Assembly: GCA_025200525.1 (NCBI GenBank) | Contig: CM045761.1 | Span: 75,483,551 to 75,547,550 of the forward strand | Length of the DNA stretch: 64,000 bases | Origin: Camellia lanceoleosa | Taxonomy: Eukaryota; Streptophyta; Magnoliopsida; Ericales; Theaceae | Reading direction: 5' to 3' | Notes under the pieces: model-generated | Databases searched by the model: none | What the model saw: the letters and a program-made list of their open reading frames with translations, nothing else | Told to the model about the DNA's origin: nothing | Shown: positions 1 through 10,600 of the stretch, in pieces | How positions within the stretch are numbered: position 1 is the stretch's first letter | Layout: every line of letters starts with the position of its first letter | Position numbers and translations under genes: made by a program

Positions 1-189
1 TCCATTTCCGGGAGTGTGACGGGAGGCACGAAGGAGAGGCAAGAAATGTTGGATTTCTGTGCAGCTCAAAAGATATACCCAGAGATTGAAATTATTCCTA
101 TCGAGTATATAAATGAAGCTTTAGAGCGTCTGATAAAAGGGGACATGAAGTACCGATTTGTTATTGATATAGAGAACTCCTTGAAGTGA
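1..189 (+). CDS. 3' terminal exon of a cinnamyl alcohol dehydrogenase-like gene (partial)
   Basis: Reading frame 1 is open from the first base to a TGA at 187-189 and gives 62 residues. It contains [18 protein letters not shown], then a segment ending [20 protein letters not shown] and NSLK. This matches the C-terminus of plant CAD-family zinc-dependent alcohol dehydrogenases: the nucleotide-fold region with a GGTKE..EMLDFC block and the terminal YRFVIDI..SLK. Family members reduce cinnamyl aldehydes to alcohols with NADPH in the cytosol (lignin pathway), but many paralogues have other substrates, so the substrate is not inferred. The N-terminal zinc-binding and cofactor domains lie to the left of the window. 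There is no frameshift, and codon use is ordinary, so the exon looks functional. The upstream splice acceptor is outside the window. AATAAA-type signals follow about 40 bases after the stop. Confidence 0.85.
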   Translation, partial: SISGSVTGGTKERQEMLDFCAAQKIYPEIEIIPIEYINEALERLIKGDMKYRFVIDIENSLK

Positions 190-1657
190 AACAATGGTGG
201 GAAAATAAAAATATATATATATATATAACAAATAAATAAAAAATAATTAATAACTATGATGTTAATGAAGATAGAAGTGACAAGCGGATGTATGTAAATT
301 AAATCCATACCAATAAGCAAAAGGGTGAGGCGAGTAGTAATATTCTTGATAGGTTGTGCCTACTTGCTATATGAGGCGATACTATTGGGGCATTTGTTTT
401 TAGAGTTCGATTGTATGATATTGTTAGTGTTTGTTAGTGAGCAGACTATTTTGTGTGATATGATTGAGTGAGGAGATTAAGAAAAATTGTATTTGTTTGA
501 TGACCATGGACTAATAAGTAATCTTATTTATTTTGTCATTCTATGATGTGATTAATTATATGGAATTCCATAAATATTTTTGATTTTTTTATATATATTT
601 GATAAAATTATATTATTATACTATTATAAAAATTATATTATTTATGTAGATGAAAATTATTTTATTTCAGTCCATCTGTAAATAGAAAAAACTTCCAGAA
701 AGAACAAACTCTCAAATTTGTCCATAAGATTAATTAAATTAATTTATGTATGTAGATGGCATTCTCACTGCTTTAAATTAAAGAAACACAAGAAAGAGAC
801 GATAAAATTGTTGCAGCTGGAATAATAAGCTCAGAAAATATATTACAACCAAGCCCAAGAATTTATAATTGTATCCATAAATACAGTGAGTTGAAAGAAG
901 AAATGATTGGATAAGAAATAGAAGAAAGTCATTGTCATGAGAGAGCTGCACTGAATTCATAGTGACTGAAAACCAACCAGAGGGCAAAATAGTCATTAAC
1001 GTGGTAACAACGATGGACTTATTTTAAAATACCAAGTGTCCCATGCCACTACTAATACCCTTGATGCATGGGATTCATAGTCCCAATATATTACGAATCT
1101 GGTACTATATTTTGTAAACAAACATGATATTAGTAAATTCTAACTCACTATTAGTCTAATCTTACCTCTTGTAGGGGGTCAAAAATTAAAGTCAAAATTA
1201 AGTATTGACCTAAGGGCAAAGGTCGCCCCTATTAGGTGACAAATAATGATTAAAGAAGTATGGGCTAAAGCCCAAGGAAAGTGAGTCAACAGTGGACCAA
1301 AACAGGTCTGACCCGCTAAAGGTTTTACAAGCTCCATGAAGACAAATGTCTAAGTCAAGTTGTGGAGACAGCACTTGCAGCGGTCAAGTTCCTGAGGCAG
1401 TTTGTCTCAGCGCCACCATTTCTAATATTGTCAGCGCCGCCATTTCTAATATTGCCAGCACCGCCATTTAAAGTTGCTGAGGGAAAGAGAAAATCGGAGC
1501 AACTAAGTTGTAAAGGCAGCACTTGTAGCGACCACATTGCGGAGGTACTTTGTTGGCACCGGTATCACTAGTATTGTCAATGCCGCCATTTGAATTTGCT
1601 CTGGGAAATAGTTGCTGCAGAAACTACAATCGCCACAACTAACTTGCGAAGAGAACA
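190..1657. other. Intergenic spacer downstream of the CAD-like gene
   Basis: AT-rich sequence with no convincing gene. At 1407-1470 there is a short tandem repeat of a 24-bp unit (TCAGCGCCACCATTTCTAAT followed by ATTG), with two full copies and one partial copy. The related phrases GCAGCACTTGCAGCGG (about 1368) and GGCAGCACTTGTAGCGA (about 1515) suggest an older duplication here. The opposing small ORFs at 1355-1571 exist only because this repeat lacks stops. Confidence 0.6.
201..240 (+). promoter_or_regulatory. Probable polyadenylation signal region of the CAD-like gene
   Basis: AAATAAAA at about 202 and two overlapping AATAAA hexamers at 231-240 lie within 50 bases of the stop codon, separated by a short (TA)n run. 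This is a typical plant near-upstream element, but AATAAA is common in AT-rich DNA, so the assignment rests mostly on position. Confidence 0.4.
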
Positions 1658-3058
1658 TATAACAACCCCGATCTATAATTAGTCATTAATCCGTAATTAA
1701 GAATGCTAATTAAGTTTTAAGAATGAGATTATATGTTAATTGGGCATTTTGTATGTGTTTTGCATTCCTATCTGTTAGCCGTAGGAATATCAGTTCAGAA
1801 TTCTGCTTTGTTCTGTTAATTGAAAGCCTTATTGGCATCTGAACACGAAATTGACTAGGTCAATGTGTTATTTAAAATTTGTGAAATTTTATGGTAAGTT
1901 TAATTAGAATTCGATTCGGAATCAAATAATTAGAATAAATTAATTATTAAGTTAGATTAAATTAACTCTAATCACATTTAATTAGTTTAAGTTAATCCAA
2001 CCTATAAATATGTGATATAAGCTTAGCAAATCATTTACCCTATCATCTTTTTGAGCTCAAATATAGAGTGAGAGAGAGAACTTGAGTTAGAAAGGGAGAA
2101 GGGCAAGACAACTAAGAATTTAAGCTAGAGATTGAAGTTTGAGGAGAGAAACTCGAGATTCTTGCTAAGTTTGAGGTTGTTTCCTAAAAAATTCTCACAT
2201 GCATGTAATAATCCTAGCTTTGTTTTGAGATTTTATCATATGTCATACTATTTTACCTCAGTTGTACAAGTTTTGGAAGCAAATATTTCAAGTTCATGCA
2301 TGCTTGTATATATATATATAAAGTTTCAACTTGATTATGAAGAATTGGCTTGCTTTTGGGTTTTGATTTTCTGAATTGAACTTCATTTCATATTTTTCTA
2401 TAAGTTTCCAAGTGTTTTCCAAAGTTTTGGCCCAAAAGAATGTGTTTTAGTACTTTGAAATTGGATTTGAACTTGGAACTGAAATCTAGAAATTCCAGAA
2501 TTTGGTCGCATCGCTCGAGCGACCAAACCATCGCTTGAGCGTAAATTTTGAGCTCTCAGAAGTTTTGCAAAGTTTGATAGTAGGCTCGAGTGACCGAAAA
2601 ACCGCACGAGCGACCACCATTTATTTTTAGTCTTGACTCGAGCGATCAAAAGTTGGCTTGAGCATAAAATGACAACTCCTAATAGATCGTTCGAGAGAAC
2701 AAAGTTGCGCTCGAGCGAACTGCTCTGTTTTCTAAAAATTTTCTAAGTGTTTCAAAGTGCATAATTGCATCCTCATTCCATCTTAGGCATTCTTAAGCCA
2801 TGGTTTAAGCTATAATAATGAGGATATGAATTAGAAACACACCTAGAAAGAAATGAAATAAGACAAGTGTTTACAGAATGTGTGTTTCAAGGTGTATCTG
2901 TCATGTGCTTGTGTAGGTCACGTGCCAATATCCATCTGATCTATCTGATTCGTCTGTTCTGCTTTTGAAGCTATCTGTAAGTAACAACCTTGTAAAGATA
3001 TGTTCAATTATAAGTATTTTCTGATAGATATGTTAAGCTCAGTTTTCTGAAATGATAT
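1658..3058 (+). repeat. 5' part of an old Tekay-like LTR, interrupted at 3058
   Basis: It begins near TATAACAACCCCGATC, which corresponds to the TGTAATAACCCTCACC start of the LTRs at 28770 and 35825, and it stays collinear with them. Shared landmarks include a block with TTTTATGG, the TTTTCCA..TTGGCCCAA segment, GAAATTCCAGAATTTGG, and CATCCTCATTCCATCTTAGG. The similarity is patchy, so this is an old relative rather than a recent copy. It stops exactly where the Ogre-like LTR begins (3059), so the Ogre-like element inserted into it. The missing 3' part is not found to the right of the Ogre-like element. Confidence 0.75.
2512..2717 (+). promoter_or_regulatory. Array of four paired CGCTCGAGCG-like boxes in the old LTR
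   Basis: Eight 10-bp boxes start at 2512, 2532, 2583, 2603, 2635, 2655, 2688 and 2708. The first and last are perfect CGCTCGAGCG palindromes. The others are variants such as CGCTTGAGCG, GGCTCGAGTG and CGCACGAGCG. Every pair is exactly 20 bp start to start, and the pairs themselves are 71, 52 and 53 bp apart. Most boxes continue as ACC, ATC or AAC. The boxes match the array at 36882-37149 in position and in pairing. The function is unknown; a protein-binding enhancer or an RNA stem-loop is inference. Confidence 0.7.
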
Positions 3059-3763
3059 TGTAGACACCCCATTTTTGACCGCCCTTAAGACTTGGGCACT
3101 ATTGATGGTTTACTTGGTGGAGAAAGGTGTGCAGGGCAAAGGTTCAGTTTCTTCGGCAAGGAGAGAGTCAAATCTCAACTTCATACCCCTTTTGGACCAA
3201 AGCAATTTTGATCAAAATATTTTAGACCTTGAAACCCTCTCTTTCAAAATGTTTTGAAAATAAAGTTCCTACAATGTTCCGACACTCGCATTTCGTTAAA
3301 TGTTGCGCTTTTCGGTAAACCGAACAAGGACGAAGTGGAAATGAATGAAAAAGAGTTGAAATCTTTGAAAAATCTTTCAAAACACCTTGTTTAGGGGTTT
3401 GGAGTTGAGGAAAATTGGAGAAGAGGGAAGAAACCAAGTTGAAGAAGAAGGTGGGTATGAATCGCTAAGAGAGAGAGCCGAGCGGTCCTCGCTAAATCAC
3501 GCCTATCTGTCTATACACTTGGATTTTAGCTATGAGGCCACCACTGTTGGAAAGCTTACTTCTGAGGCTTCATTTTTCACTCAAGAATCCCCTAAAGCCA
3601 AGTCCGGATGGGGAGATATGGTTGGTTGAAGTAGGGCAGCAATCCGGTTGGACCGAAACTGCGCGGCTTCACCAAAACAGGTATAACTTTTTGTACAGTT
3701 GGAATTTTGATGCAAGGCTGGTGCCATTGGAAAGCTAACTTCTGGGGCTTCAATTTGGACACT

Positions 3764-3885
3764 AGATGACCACTTTTTGGCCTTTCCAGCCATTGGACGA
3801 CCATTTTTCTTTCTGGGAGACCACTTTTTGTCCTGAAAAACCAAAAAAATTAGCTGGCCGACCAGTAAAAGTAGTCGGCCGACCA
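3764..3885 (+). promoter_or_regulatory. Helically spaced GGCCGACCA box array in the Ogre-like 5' LTR
   Basis: Boxes related to GGCCGACCA start at 3764 (AGATGACCA), 3795 (GGACGACCA), 3815 (GGGAGACCA), 3856 and 3877 (both GGCCGACCA). The steps are 31, 20, 41 and 21 bp, close to whole multiples of a DNA helical turn. The 3' LTR repeats the same steps and then adds two more boxes. The array lies about 150-280 bp upstream of a TATA-like site, which fits a role in LTR transcription, but this is inference. Confidence 0.6.
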
Positions 3886-4037
3886 CTTTAACTAGTCGGC
3901 AGCCTTCCTGCATATTCTACAGGTGTTGTGGATGCCAGCTGTGCCAGCTAGAGGGCACAGACTGTATCCTCCATACATGTGTATGGAGGGATTTATCCAA
4001 GCTCTAAGTTTCTCTAAGAAGCTTTAGCTTATGTTTT

Positions 4038-4046
4038 TCTATAAGA
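4038..4046 (+). promoter_or_regulatory. TATA-like box of the Ogre-like LTR promoter
   Basis: TCTATAAGA is followed by a pyrimidine-rich leader with CTCTCTCT runs (about 4105-4135). The same site is at about 21608 in the 3' LTR, and a CTATAAAGG counterpart occurs in the inverted solo LTR (about 9685-9695, minus strand). Conservation across LTR copies supports a promoter. The start site itself was not mapped. Confidence 0.5.
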
Positions 4047-6137
4047 GAGAGGCTTCCCCTCCCTTGTCCAGGCTGATTTTGGGCTAAGAGCATAGGCTTA
4101 CACTCTCTCTATTTCTCTCTCTTTCTCTCTCTATATTGGTGCTTTGCTTCACACTTGCACACACAACCTCATAGCCAAACACTCTTACCTTGTTGCTAAG
4201 TTGCTGGAGGGTCTTGAGGGAGCTCAAGAGTTGGTTTTGGCTCAGAAAATTTGCTGGTATTGCAGTGCTTCAAGGGTAACCTTCTTTTTCCCCATTTTAG
4301 CTCTATTTTGATCACTCTCTTAGCCATATTTGAATCCTTCTCTTGGCTTAACTTTAAACTACAAAAAGCTTTATTGTTGAGTACTTAACATGTTTGTTTG
4401 AGGCTCCTTGGGTGTTGGGGGTGTTCTACCCCCTTTTGTGCCTTGTTTGGCCTTGTTTTGTGCCATGCCTTGAGGCGTTTGAATTAGTCTTTGCTTGGCC
4501 TTTTAACCACTGAAATCCAGTGGATTTTTAGTGGTAGGCATGTGGTTTTGAAGCCTCAAATCAGAGGGGCGTGATCCCCTCTCTTCTTGTTTTGTTTGCT
4601 TGCATTATTGGCCTAACAAAGGAGCATGTGTTTCTACCATTTTGAGGCTTAGTTCAGGCACTTTTTTGTGACTTCTAGGGCCTGCCTTGACTCTGTCCAT
4701 GGCTGGTTTGGTCACCTTTTGCATGCTTCTTGTATGTGTAGTGTAATCCTATTTGTGGCTCATCAAAGTAGCATGTCTTTCTAACATGTATTGGCTCCAT
4801 CTTAGTGGGTTTTTGGCCATCATTTGACATGTCATAACTCTGTTTTGGATTGGTTTGTTGGCCCCATGCATGCTCCATGCACTTGTAATGCATTTCCATG
4901 AAATAGCCTAACATGCATCATGCTTCGACATGTCATTTTAGCATGCTTTTGGCTTAGCTCTGAGAAGACTTTGTTCATGTTTTAGCATGCTTAAGATCTA
5001 ATTTATGTTGTTTTGGTCATGCATGCCATGCTTTGTATAGCCATAGTGCATTTTAGCTCACTAGCCTTGAGTTTCCAAGCCACTAGCATACATTGCTTGG
5101 GCTATTTGCATGATTTAGCATCATTTGGAATGATATTTCAGAGCTTATATCTTTGCCATATTCTCATGTTTATCACTTCTTCAATGTGTTTGAGAGTTGC
5201 ACCTTTATGCCTTGTTTGTGAGCCATTGCATGAGCCTCACTTTCTTGCCTTTCAAGCCATCATCTCAGTCCATTTTGGCTACTGTTTTGGCCTGCATAAG
5301 GTTTGTTTGGGGCTGGTTTAGCCATTTGAGCATTGTCTTGCATGCTTCTAGTGTAATACACTCCACTAGCTTCGATACTTGAGCCTTTCAACATGCATTA
5401 CATGGGTTGTTTGCATGATTCTAAGTCATTTTGCATGCCATTTCAGTGCTAGAACATATGCCATTGTACTCCATGTTTCATCCTTTCAATGCCCTTGGAG
5501 AGTTGTATTTTGTGCCTTGAGCTTGGGCCAATATGCATGCATGTTTGTATAGCATTTTGAGTTTCTATCTTAGCATGTATGGCCACTGATTTGGGCATGA
5601 CTGAGGTCAGTCCATTTTGGTTTAAGTCCATTGAGTATTGTGTATGCCATATGGTTCATTGCGTTGTGTATGCCATGTCCATTCGCATTGTATATGCTAG
5701 TTGTTGTTCATATTGTTGCATGCTTATGTTGTCTTGCATTGAGTATGCATGCATTAGCATAATTTGCATGTCATTAGCTTTGTTAAGTTAATCATATCAC
5801 ATTGCATTGAGTGGGCCATGTGGTTCTTAGCACTGTGCATTGTGCATGCCATTAGCATTGAGTATGCTAAGTTACATTGCATTGCATGTTTGCATGCTTG
5901 TCCCTTGCATGTTGTTTGCATGCTTGTTTAGTTGTATTGCATCGAGTTGCATGTTTGAGTCGCATTGGGTATGCCATGCTTGCTTTGCATTTGTGTTTGG
6001 AATAGGTGTTAGTCCAAACACGGGAAACAAGGGACGTTTCATATTTGAAGTGATGAAACGCGCCTCAATTCTCGGTCGCCGATGATCTTAATCATACATG
6101 ATAGAGTTTTAGGCTTTATGTGTTTACTTGTGCATTC

Positions 6138-9100
6138 TGTAGACGTCCTCGAACGTCCCGGGAAAATCCCGTTTTGTTCATTGGGCTTACTACAGTTCGG
6201 ACTCAATGTCACGGTTCTGAATCTAATCTCACAAAGTGCAATGCAAGATCGATAAATCACCAAAGAGTCCAAATCCGGCAAATCGTTTTGAAAAATTGAT
6301 TTTTAGAAAGAAGTGCCAAACATGGACCTTGCGGACAAGAGTCGCCACCTAAATATTTTATTTTGGGAGAATTTAGGAAACCCTGACTTGTGTCTAAGGC
6401 CACGTGTCCGTCATCACCAAAGTTGCCTCGGCTCGGGAACTTGGGTACGATTGGGGAAGGTCATTTCATGAGCACCCCCGCTTGCCCGATCAAGGATCGG
6501 CTACTACTAAGCATGATATCGAGTTTTTGAAAACACATGTGCTCTTATTCTGGTTTATCAGCCTAGAATTACTATGTGATGCGCACAGCATACAAGTATA
6601 TACTGGATTGCCTAAGTTGGAACAAAGCATCGCATATTCGTTTGTTTTGAAAATGGATTGAAGTTTGCTACTCGCAAGTAGGCTAAAACACGGGTTTCGA
6701 CGAATTATTCCAACTCAAGCAACCCAACCTTCACCCACAGGCATTCAGGCAGTTATATCACATAAGCATATAGCCTCATGATAAGCATGCTATCATGGCA
6801 GTCACTCACACACATGCAAGGATGCTAAAGCATAAACACTTACTGAGTACTCCAAACCAAAGAAAGAAGCTAATTAGAAATCGTGCATGAATCCTAACTA
6901 TGCTAAGAATGCCTAATGCAACACATGCAAAAATGCAACTACAATAGGCTCGGCTATTCTAAGATGGCATATGAGATGCAACAATCGATACATGTATTCA
7001 ACTTGGAATTGAAATACAATGTAGTTAGCATGATGCGCGAGCCCGATGCATGCAATACAGATGAATGAATACAAGCATGCGAACATATAGATGCTAATTG
7101 AAACATGCCCTAAAACTAACCATCATAAGCTGGTAAATAAAAGGGAGAAAGACGTGGGGTTGGAAGACATGCATCACACACACGCACACTTATTACAACA
7201 TTGCCCTCCTCGGAGGGTCCGAATGAATAGTACAGAATAAACTAGCTAATCTAAGCTAATTAAACTAATTATTACACAACATTAATTAATTAACGAATTA
7301 ACTAAGTAAGTAAGGAAACTAGCATGCAAATTAAACAAAATGGACTGCCTCAGCTCTGTTCTAAATGATAGGGATGCATGCATGCTCAAGTCGCCTTGTC
7401 GGGAATCCATCGCGATGCCTCGATTTGCCTCTGTTTGCAACTGGTCCTGCAATCGCACAAAGCTCGTATACTCTTGACCATTTTCTTCTTTGTCGCCGGT
7501 TTCGCTTGTCGCAACAGAGAGCGAGAAAGGGGCACGGCAAAGTATTTTCAATATATGTATGCATGACCACTCTTCCCATCATTGCACAAGCTCCAGGGAG
7601 TGTAGTCCTCGATCCTTGTGCCACCAATCACGCATCTCGATGCATGATGGCCGAGGAGTCGGATTGCACGACTCGATGTAAAATGAATGCACATATAAAC
7701 ACAACAAGGCCTAAACTCCATCATGGGTAATCCGGAGTGTCGATGACCGAGAATCGAGGCACGTTTCGTCACTTAGAGTACGAAACGTCCCTCGTTTCCC
7801 GTGTTTGGACTAAACCCTATTCCAAACACAATGCAATATACATGGCATACACAATACGACTAGCATGCAACCCTAAACGCAATGCAACCTAATCATGCTA
7901 GCATGCGAGGGATGATATGCAAACATGCAACTAGTATACACAATGCTATGAACTAAGAATGGCATACTCAATGCACATGAACTATATGGCATACGCAATG
8001 CACATACGAAGATGGACATGCACGAAAACATGAACAAGGCATACACAATGCGACGATCAAGCATGCGACAACATGGATATGGCATACATAATGCAAGATG
8101 GACTTAAACTAAAATGAATGGGCCTTAGCCACACTCAAATCAGTGGCCATACATGATGAAAATGAAGCAACAACACACATGCAAACATGTACAAATACAA
8201 GGGACCAAACCTAAGGCACAAAGTGCAACTCCACCAAAGCATGGTAAGCATGAAATATGGCATACAATCACATATTTTTCAGCTCTGAAATGACATGCAA
8301 GATGGTCCCGAATCATGCAAACACTTCACACAATGCATGCTAGATGGCCTAAATACTGAAACTAGTGAAGTGGATTGCACTATAGGCATGCAAAGCCATA
8401 CTCAAATGGCCAAACCAACCCCAAATAGTCCCTATGCAGGCCAAAACAGTAGCAAATATGGACTAAAATGATGGCTCGCAAAGCATGGAAATGAATCTCA
8501 TGCAATGGTCCAAAAATGAGGTATTCATGCATAACTCTCAAACACATTCGAAGAGTGGAAAACATGGGAATATGGCATACATATAAGCTCTGAAATATGA
8601 TTCACAATGATGCCAAAACATGGAAACACCTCAAAATACGCATGCAATAGGCTTCAAAACTTAAAGCTAAGCAAGGGTATTGAACTACAACCATGCATAG
8701 CAAACATCATTTGACCATGAGGCCCAAAAATAGAGCTAAGGCAGTCCAAAACATGCACAAAATCAGTTTAAGGCATGGCCAAAAAGTGCTAGAATCAAAG
8801 GCCAAAATAGCATGTAATGTAAGCTAGTAAAGAGGATTTGCACTACAAGCATGTGAGGCAATCAAAAGGCCACTAAACCAGCAAAATTCAGAGGTATGCC
8901 ATGCCAAATAAAGCCCCAAAACCCACTGAAACATGGTTAATGCATGCAAGAATGAGATGCTCCTTTGATATGCTATGAAGAGGGTTATTCTACACATGCA
9001 AGATGGACATCCAATATGGAAAAACAAGCTCTGGAAAGAGCCTATGAAGGTCCTAAAACTCATCAAAAATGGCCTGAAACATGGCTTGGAAGCATGCAAA

Positions 9101-10600
9101 TAAGGGCTCCTTTGTAAGGCCAAAAATGCTAGAAAACAAAACAAGGAGAGAGAGGGTCACCCCTTTCTGATTTTGGCACTCAAAATAGCATGCTAGCCAC
9201 TGAAAATCCACTAGATTTTAGTGGTGAAAAGGCCAAACAAAGGCCAACACAAATGCTCTAAGGCATGGCTCAAAACAAGGTAAAATGAAGCATGCAAGGG
9301 GGTAGATGACCCCCAACAAAAAATGATCTTAAACAAACATGTTAAGGACCTCAAAATAAGACTTTTTTCAGTTTATATTGAAGCTCAAAAATGCTTGCAA
9401 GTATGGCTAAAAGATGGAGCAAAATAAAACTCAAAAGAGGGAATAGGGTGTTACCCTTGTAGCTCAGCAACTCCAGCAGCTTATGGACCAAAAATGCAGC
9501 TCCTTAGGACCTCTCAAGACCCTCCAAGAAGCTTAGGTTGGTTTTGGAGGTGTTAGGCTAAGAGGTAGTGTGCAAAGGGGCAAGAACTTAGCACTTTTGA
9601 ACACAAAATATAGAAACAATGGGGAGATGTATGTGTGTATGCTTTAGCCAAATTCAGAACCCTCTACAAGGAAGGGAAGGCCTTCCTTTATAGACAAGGG
9701 AGGCTAAAGCTTCTCCAAGAAGCTTAAAACCTAGGGCCAATATCCTCCATACACGTGTATGGAGGATGCACTGGCCTCCAGGGTGCTTGAACCAACCATC
9801 GAGAGAAAGGTGGGAGCCGGCCGACCTCAGTGGTCACCGACCACTTGCCCTGGTCGGCCGACCAGGTTCAAAAGGTTCAGGTCTCAAAAGCTGGTCGGTA
9901 GCCTCCTAGGGTGGTCTCCTCATTCAATGCAAGCTAGTGGTATAGTGGGAGACTAGTAAATGTGGCCCAAAGACCAAGGAGACCAGCTTCCTGTCAAGAA
10001 AACTGGTCGGCGAGGAGAAAGGTGGTCTCCAAGGAGAAAAGGTGGTCTCCCACCCTAGTACCACCTTCCAAACAATGAAAATAGGGTCCATGCCAAAAAT
10101 GAACCAAGACGGATGCAAAACGAGGGTTCGGGGGCCAAAACGTGAAGCCGGGTGCCTCGAAAGCTGACTGTTAAGCATCGAAAGTGGCATGCGGCCACAA
10201 AGGTGGTCTCCCGGGCCACAGTGTCCCTCTAGAGAGAGGAAACAAGGTGTGTGCCAAAAACCGGAGCAAACGGAGAGAGTTAAGCTGTCCCGAACCGAGG
10301 TGCACGGTCGACAACTTCAAAAATCGAAAACTGGTCTCCAAATGGGAACAGTGGTCTACGACCATGAAAAGTAACCTACGGCCACTGAGAAATGGTCTAC
10401 GAGACCTCTCCCTTCCTTTGGGACGAGAAAACAGAACTTGGTTCGCAAACCGAGGCAAAGCACAAAAGAGTCCCAAAGTCTGGAGGCAAGGCTCTCAACC
10501 AAGACTCCGTAACCTCAGAACGAGCACAACATTCGCAATCACCGAGTGCTCAATCAATGACGTCTGAGTCTTAAGGTTGGTAAAAAATGGGGTGTCTTCA
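6138..10600 (-). mobile_element. Inverted solo LTR of an Ogre-like element, nested in the 5' LTR
   Basis: Read on the minus strand it starts TGAAGACACCCCATTTTTTA at 10600 and ends at 6138 (plus strand TGTAGACG), the full span of a ~4.46-kb Ogre-type LTR. Its 6138-7690 half is the reverse complement of 10610-12309, and its 7690-10600 half resembles 3059-6137 reversed. It is flanked by the perfect 5-bp repeat CATTC (6133-6137 and 10601-10605), the target duplication expected of one insertion followed by LTR-LTR recombination. It carries variant GGTGGTCTCC boxes 20 bp apart (10021 and 10041). It differs from the host LTR enough to be a different subfamily. Confidence 0.85.

Larger units (their letters stand above)
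3059..6137 (+). repeat. 5' LTR of the Ogre-like element, first part
   Basis: It starts TGTAGACACCCCATTTTTGA and matches 20578-23176 closely along its first ~2.55 kb, with mainly point differences and one ~50-bp copy-number change in the box array. The segment from about 4600 to 6000 is crowded with GCATG/CATGCA words. The last bases before the nested insertion are CATTC (6133-6137), repeated at 10601-10605. Confidence 0.85.

Noticed and set aside
3387..3913. Several 60-110 codon ORFs in the Ogre-like LTR, repeated at 20906-21405
   Set aside because: They recur because the LTR is repeated; frames overlap on both strands and match no gag or pol domain.
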